DNA of 64,000 bases, taken from Sporosalibacterium faouarense. Its GTDB lineage: Bacteria > Bacillota > Clostridia > Tissierellales > VENL01. The number at the start of each line of letters is the position of its first letter. Position 1 is the first letter of the stretch. A program made the translations under genes and the position numbers. Below, one piece after another: positions 59,614-64,000 of this stretch. The stretch is taken from the NCBI RefSeq assembly GCF_016765695.1, contig NZ_JAETGO010000017.1, positions 62,001-126,000 on the forward strand. Reading direction: 5' to 3'. The notes beneath the pieces are model-generated. The model ran no database searches, was not told the DNA's origin, and was given only the letters and a program-made list of their open reading frames with translations.

Positions 59614-61635
59614 ATGATTCAGCTAACATTAAGACAGCGACAGATTATAGAGGATTTATTAAACCAAACTACTCCAGTGTCTGCTAAAGACCTTGCAGAC
59701 AAATTTAATATTAGTGTGAGAACCATAAGATATGATCTGGATTCTATTGAAGATTGGCTTAAAAGTCACAGTGTATCTCTAATGAAGAAACCTAATGTAG
59801 GAATTTGGGTAGAATTATCAGATGATTATAAAGAATCTATTAAAAATAAAATTGAGTATGATAAGCCAGATAATAAAGTTCTTTCAAAAAATGAAAGACA
59901 TCACCATATTTTATTAGAGCTGCTTAAGACCATAAATCCAATTACAGCAGAGTATCTATCTAATATATTAGGTGTTAGTAGGACAACAGTGATGAAAGAC
60001 TTAAAGGATATAAAAAAAGAATTAAAAAGATATGATATAGGTCTAAAAAGTAAGCAAAGAGTAGGATATATGATAACCGGAAATGAAAAAAGGATAAGAA
60101 AATTTATTGGAGATATTCTTCTTAATTCCTTAAATAGGCATGAACTACTAGAAATTATAAAGCTAGTTGGAAATAATCAAAAACGAAATGAAGTATCCTT
60201 TGATATTGAAGCATTAAAAGGATTATCATCAAAAATAGATATAAATGATATAAAAAAGGCTGTAAAATCAGGGAGGAAAGTATGCGATTTTAGTATTCCT
60301 GATAGCTCCTATATATCACTTTTAGTGCATATAACAATAGCTGTCGATAGACTACTTAAGGGGCAACAAATTGAACTAGCCAAAGATAAAATAGCATCGG
60401 TAAAGGAACAGAAAGAATATATGATTGCCTCAGAGATAGGAAAGTCATTATCAGAAATATTTGATGTTAAAGTCCCCGATGCTGAAATAGCTAATATTAC
60501 AATTCATCTTATTTCATCAAACTTGAAACTTAAATACTTGTACAATGAAGATTTTTTTCTAATTCAAAATAGGTTAGATAAGACTATAGAGGATATGATC
60601 AAAGAAATAAAGGAATATATCGGATTAAATGATTATAATATGGAGAAGCTTAAGGCTGATCTATTATCCCATCTCAAATTAACCCTAAAAAAATATGACT
60701 TAAATATTATTCCAGAGAATCCGCTAATTAATGAGATAAAAGCAAATTATACTAAAGCATTTGACTTAGCTAAAAAGATGGCCACTGTGTTTCACCATAA
60801 GATGGAAATAGAACTTCCGGAAAGTGAAATTGGATATATAGCTTTACACTTAGCTGCTCAACTAGAAGTGGCAAGTTCAAAAGTAAATAAAAAAGCTTTA
60901 GTAGTTTGTACAACAGGTAAGGGATCAGCTAAAATCCTTGCAGTTAAGTTAAAAAATAATATTCCAGAGCTTGAAATAAAAGATACTGTTTCAATATTCG
61001 AGTTAGAGGATAAGGATTATTTACTAGATGATGTTGATTTTGCAATCAGTACAATAAATATAAAGACTACTGATAAGCCTGTTATAAAGGTAAGTCCTCT
61101 AATATCAAATGCCGAATTAAATAGAATAAAGGACTTCGTTTACAAAGGAAAGGTTGAAGCTTTGAATAGGGAGAATGAACATAAGAATTATATGCTTGAG
61201 TCTATAATGAATGTTATTGATAAATACATTTCTAGGGAGGATAAACCAAAGTTAAGGACTGAGCTTGGATATGTAACTGATTTTTTTATAAATAGTTCAA
61301 ACAAAGTAACTAAAGAGTCAAGTATAACAGAAAACTTTTCTAGAAACATAGCAACCATTTTAGTAGAGATAGGGAACATGATAATTGAAATTACTAGTAA
61401 GGATAGTATGGACTATGATCTATCAACTCTATGGGGTGTTATTGTTCATGTAGTTATGGCAGTTCCAAGATGGGAAGCTGGCGAATTTAACAGAGAAGTT
61501 AATATAGACAAGTATAGAAAGGAGAATAAAGAATTATTTAATACTGTTAGGAAAACCTTTAATCTAATTGGTGACAAATATGATTTTAGAATACCAGATA
61601 GTGAAGTTGTAGCTATAATTAGATATTTAATATAA
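59614..61635 (+). CDS. BglG/LicR-type PRD transcriptional regulator
   Basis: Protein of 673 residues: N-terminal HTH (LTLRQRQIIEDLL, VSAKDLADKFNISVRTIRYDLDSI), a second HTH (LLKTINPITAEYLSNILGVSRTTVMKDL), two PRD domains (~190-290 and ~310-415, with LLVHITIAVDRLL and IALHLAAQLEV), an EIIB-like domain with a possible phospho-Cys (ALVVCTTGKGSAKIL, ~430-500), and a third PRD-like unit at the C-terminus (LWGVIVHVVMAVPRW, ~570-673) in place of an EIIA domain. It probably activates the operon starting 13 bases downstream in response to a sugar-type substrate. Confidence 0.85.
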   Translation: MIQLTLRQRQIIEDLLNQTTPVSAKDLADKFNISVRTIRYDLDSIEDWLKSHSVSLMKKPNVGIWVELSDDYKESIKNKIEYDKPDNKVLSKNERHHHILLELLKTINPITAEYLSNILGVSRTTVMKDLKDIKKELKRYDIGLKSKQRVGYMITGNEKRIRKFIGDILLNSLNRHELLEIIKLVGNNQKRNEVSFDIEALKGLSSKIDINDIKKAVKSGRKVCDFSIPDSSYISLLVHITIAVDRLLKGQQIELAKDKIASVKEQKEYMIASEIGKSLSEIFDVKVPDAEIANITIHLISSNLKLKYLYNEDFFLIQNRLDKTIEDMIKEIKEYIGLNDYNMEKLKADLLSHLKLTLKKYDLNIIPENPLINEIKANYTKAFDLAKKMATVFHHKMEIELPESEIGYIALHLAAQLEVASSKVNKKALVVCTTGKGSAKILAVKLKNNIPELEIKDTVSIFELEDKDYLLDDVDFAISTINIKTTDKPVIKVSPLISNAELNRIKDFVYKGKVEALNRENEHKNYMLESIMNVIDKYISREDKPKLRTELGYVTDFFINSSNKVTKESSITENFSRNIATILVEIGNMIIEITSKDSMDYDLSTLWGVIVHVVMAVPRWEAGEFNREVNIDKYRKENKELFNTVRKTFNLIGDKYDFRIPDSEVVAIIRYLI

Positions 61636-61648
61636 GTGAGGTGGCAGA

Positions 61649-62773
61649 ATGAGAGACTGTTTATTAATAAAAAGTGGTACCCTTTTAGATGTTGAAAGTG
61701 GATTTAAATATTTAAAAAAAGATATATATATTGAAGATGGGATTATTAAGGAAATAGGAGATGACCTCCTAGACTTTAAGGATAACTGTAGCATATTACA
61801 GTTAGATGGTGAAATAGTGTCTCCAGGGTTTATTGATATTCATACCCATGTATATAATGGGGCTGGATTAGGAATTGATCCAGATATTGTTGGCATAAAG
61901 TCAGGGGTTACAACTTTGTTTGATGCTGGAAGTTCTGGAGCTAAGAATTTCAAGGATTTTTATGAAGGAACTATTGAGAAAAGCAAGACAGGAGTGATTT
62001 CCCTACTAAATATTGCTTATTCGGGTCTGGAACAGCTGAGATATGAAATAGCTGATCCTAAAAACATTATTATAGAGGCCACTAAGAATGTGGTGGAGGA
62101 AAATAGGGATTATATAAAAGGCATTAAAGCCAGAGCGAGCGCATCAACTGTTGGAGATTTAGGAATAAAACCTATTGAAATAGCAAAGCAAGTAGCTTCA
62201 GATTTAGGTATTCCTTTAGTAGTTCATATTGGAAACTATCCTCCTAAAATTGAGGATGTACTAAAGCTAATGGATAGCGGAGATGTAATAACTCATTGCT
62301 TCCATGGAAAACCTAATGGACTTCTTAATGAAAATGGAGACATTAAGGATGAGACCTTAGAAGCATTGAAAAGGGGCGTGTTATTTGATATTGGGCATGG
62401 AACTTCAAGCTTTAACTTTAATATTGCAGAAAAGGCAATTAGTAAAGGATTCTACCCCCACATAATAAGTACAGATATATATAAGCAAAACTACAATGGT
62501 CCTGTATACAGTCTTCCTGTAACCATTAATAAAATGATGGCCCTTGGAATGTCTTTAGAGGATTGTATTAGTAAAGTAACCACTGTACCTGCTAATACTT
62601 TTAATCTAAATAATATTGGTATGTTAAATAGAGGATATAAGGCAGACATAACTATCTTTAAGATTAATAATTCTCCTATGGAACTAGAAGACTCAGAGGG
62701 AAATGTTAGAGAAACTAATAAGCATATTGAAGTAAAATATGCAATTAAAAATGGAGAGTTAAATAGACTCTAA
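61649..62773 (+). CDS. amidohydrolase/deacetylase family metallohydrolase
   Basis: Protein of 374 residues of the amidohydrolase superfamily (EF_0837-like). Metal motif PGFIDIHTHVYNG, a carbamylated-Lys candidate in KGIKARASAS, VVHIGNYPP, ITHCFHGKPNG, and ISTDIYKQN supply the expected His, Lys and Asp ligands. It likely removes an N-acyl group from an amino-sugar or amino-acid derivative before further breakdown. It is coupled to the PRD regulator and the SFCGS-type genes; start behind GTGAGGTGG. Confidence 0.85.
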   Translation: MRDCLLIKSGTLLDVESGFKYLKKDIYIEDGIIKEIGDDLLDFKDNCSILQLDGEIVSPGFIDIHTHVYNGAGLGIDPDIVGIKSGVTTLFDAGSSGAKNFKDFYEGTIEKSKTGVISLLNIAYSGLEQLRYEIADPKNIIIEATKNVVEENRDYIKGIKARASASTVGDLGIKPIEIAKQVASDLGIPLVVHIGNYPPKIEDVLKLMDSGDVITHCFHGKPNGLLNENGDIKDETLEALKRGVLFDIGHGTSSFNFNIAEKAISKGFYPHIISTDIYKQNYNGPVYSLPVTINKMMALGMSLEDCISKVTTVPANTFNLNNIGMLNRGYKADITIFKINNSPMELEDSEGNVRETNKHIEVKYAIKNGELNRL

Positions 62774-62796
62774 GATATTATGTGGGGGTGATTATT

Positions 62797-63168
62797 ATGA
62801 AAACATTAAATAAATTAAAGAAGAAATTAAATATAAAAGATGAGGATTTTGAAGAAATAGTATTTGAAATTAATAGGATTAATAAAAAACTTAAGGGAGA
62901 AAATATTATATTAAACGAACAACTTGAGATAGGATTATATTCCCATATAATTAGTTTTATTAATAGATTAAGGGATAGTGAGAAGATTATGTCAATCAGT
63001 GATGAGGTATTATCCCAACTTGACGAGGATTCAATAGAATTATCAAAAACAATTTTAGAACCCTTATTTATCAAGTATGATGTTCCAATAGATATGTCAG
63101 AGGTTGCATTAGTAGCAATTCATTTGCAAACTGCAAGGGAAAATAGTATGAAAGGAGGGGAAAACTAA
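62797..63168 (+). CDS. single PRD-domain protein (EF_0829-like)
   Basis: Protein of 123 residues from the ATG at 62797, behind TGTGGGGGTG. It is one PRD unit: LGLYSHIISFINRL-like helix (here IGLYSHIISFINRLRD) and VPIDMSEVALVAIHLQTARE, each with a conserved His (the first in LYSHI, the second in AIHLQ). Stand-alone PRD proteins of this kind accompany SFCGS/DUF4312 genes and may act as phosphorylation-sensitive regulators. Its stop is joined to the next start (TAA-ATG). Confidence 0.78.
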   Translation: MKTLNKLKKKLNIKDEDFEEIVFEINRINKKLKGENIILNEQLEIGLYSHIISFINRLRDSEKIMSISDEVLSQLDEDSIELSKTILEPLFIKYDVPIDMSEVALVAIHLQTARENSMKGGEN

Positions 63169-63537
63169 ATGAGTGACCAAATAGTGGTTGTAATAGGAGA
63201 TAGATTAGGAAAGGGTCAAAAGGTAGCAAAAGGGATTGAATCAGCTGGTGGAAAAGCAATAGTAATTCCAGGTATGGCAGCAGATATGAAGCTAGGAGAT
63301 GTCATGAATGAAGAAAATGCAGATTTAGGGCTTAGTTTCTGTGGAAGCGGAGGAGCAGGTGCTCTAATGGCTTCAAACAAGTATGGTTATAAATCTAAGC
63401 ATCATCTCCGCTCAGTTGACTCAGGAGTTACAGCATTAAAAGAAGGAGCAAAAGTACTAGGATTTGGATTCTTAGATAGTGAAGAATTAGGTAGAAGAAT
63501 TGTGGAAGAATATATAAGACTTCATAAGAAAGGGTAA
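63169..63537 (+). CDS. SFCGS family glycine-rich protein
   Basis: Protein of 122 residues with the diagnostic glycine-rich block LGLSFCGSGGAGALMASNKYG and then HHLRSVDSGVTALKEGAKVLGFGFLDSEELGRRIVEEY. The N-terminus (IVVVIGDRLGKGQKVAKGIESAGG) looks like a Rossmann-type strand-loop. Family function is unknown. It always travels with DUF4310/4311/4312 membrane proteins, so a role as a soluble component of an uncharacterised transporter is often suspected. Confidence 0.88.
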   Translation: MSDQIVVVIGDRLGKGQKVAKGIESAGGKAIVIPGMAADMKLGDVMNEENADLGLSFCGSGGAGALMASNKYGYKSKHHLRSVDSGVTALKEGAKVLGFGFLDSEELGRRIVEEYIRLHKKG

Positions 63538-63542
63538 TTTCT

Positions 63543-63830
63543 ATGACAGGGAAACAGTGTATGGAAACTATTGAAAAAGAATTTATTATTGAGGCATCAG
63601 GAAAATCAAGTGAAGAAGCTATAGGAAGTATATTTGGAAAGCTTAGAAAGCAAATATACAGTGAAGTGAAAGGTTCTGTTTTACACATGGAGCCCCTGGA
63701 AGTCTACAAGGTGTCAAAGGATAAAAAAGAATATATAGAAAAATTTTTATGGGTTTTCATGCCACGGAAAAAAGTGGAGTATAAAATCAAGCTTAAAATT
63801 ATTGTTTTAATTAAATATATACCAAATTAA
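63543..63830 (+). CDS. DUF4312 family protein
   Basis: Protein of 95 residues: MTGKQCMETIEKEFIIEASGKSSEEAIGSIFGKLRKQIY, then VLHMEPLEVYKV and a basic end FMPRKKVEYKIKLKIIVLI. This matches my memory of the DUF4312 family (EF_0831-like). Cytosolic, function unknown. It starts 5 bases after the SFCGS stop. Confidence 0.78.
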   Translation: MTGKQCMETIEKEFIIEASGKSSEEAIGSIFGKLRKQIYSEVKGSVLHMEPLEVYKVSKDKKEYIEKFLWVFMPRKKVEYKIKLKIIVLIKYIPN

Positions 63831-63850
63831 AAAAAGAGGGGGAGAGAGTA

Positions 63851-64000
63851 TTGTTAGGAATTATAATTAAGTCACTAATAATAGGGGCCCTAGGTGGTGC
63901 AGCTATAGCAGCTGGTGCTGCTAGAATGTTCCATGCACCAAAGGTTCAATCAATGGGAGCCTTTAGAACATTAGGGGAATTAAATGCATGTAAAGGTGAT
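63851..64000 (+). CDS. DUF4311-like membrane protein, cut by window end
   Basis: A TTG start (63851) behind GAGGGGGAGAGAG opens a frame that stays open for 50 codons to the window edge: LGIIIKSLIIGALGGAAIAAG, then ARMFHAPKVQSMGAFRTLGE. A first membrane helix and the glycine/alanine-rich segment fit DUF4311, the next gene expected in SFCGS-type operons. Only the beginning is visible. Confidence 0.7.
   Translation, partial: MLGIIIKSLIIGALGGAAIAAGAARMFHAPKVQSMGAFRTLGELNACKGD

Overview
The window is AT-rich (roughly 30% GC by eye) DNA from a low-GC Gram-positive anaerobe, best read as a member of the Clostridia, perhaps near the Tissierellales. The genus cannot be fixed from the sequence. The placement rests on a conserved chromosomal block: walR, walK, a secreted Ig-like protein, yycH, yycI, murA, walJ, htrA, a CxxH/CxxC protein and rlmH. 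T-box and guanidine-I (ykkC) leaders, ferredoxin-type proteins and strong GGAGG ribosome binding sites agree with it.

Region 1 (1-20390) is accessory DNA. It opens with conjugation-type genes: a VirB4-like ATPase cut by the window edge, a small charged protein surrounded by GGGTGTAATTA palindromes, and an FtsK/SpoIIIE-like translocase. An HD-GYP phosphodiesterase follows. A reverse-strand group comes next: a B3/4-domain protein, a guanidine-I riboswitch with a small EamA-type transporter, paiA and a MarR regulator. Further right are a D12 adenine methylase, hicAB, an XRE regulator with an ImmA/IrrE-Fic fusion protein, a serine resolvase, and a three-gene set made of a DNA methyltransferase, a protein with two GHKL ATPase modules, and a receiver-domain protein with a large unknown effector region. 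That set is my main candidate for an undescribed conflict or defence system. The region ends at a subtilisin-like gene that stops before its catalytic serine, which suggests an insertion junction.

Region 2 (21162-32743) is core chromosome: the WalRK cell-wall regulatory operon and its usual partners, ending in rlmH.

Region 3 (32723-52360) looks like an accretion of cassettes at the 3' end of rlmH, the attachment site used by staphylococcal SCC elements. The last bases of rlmH, encoding GEPYHK-stop plus the following AACGGCGGTT, recur at about 33.8, 35.0 and 36.25 kb, and in degenerate form at 41.45 and 52.34 kb, all in the same orientation. Between the copies lie a GNAT protein, a P-loop kinase, a T-box-controlled GNAT protein, then a TetR/EFR1 flavodoxin-ferredoxin/ATC-hydrolase/CRP/SDR segment containing a tRNA-Ser 3' fragment, and finally a divergent metabolic module (ABC importer, U32 protein, aminotransferase, and UbiD-UbiA-UbiD). 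No Ccr-type large serine recombinase is present in the window.

Region 4 (52399-64000) holds an OmpR-type two-component pair, a GDSL lipoprotein/MBOAT/truncated DHHW group for polysaccharide O-acetylation, a TnpB remnant, a membrane diguanylate cyclase and a DUF2200 protein. It ends with the start of a PRD-regulated operon of the SFCGS/DUF4312/DUF4311 type, with a deacetylase-like amidohydrolase, which continues past the window edge.
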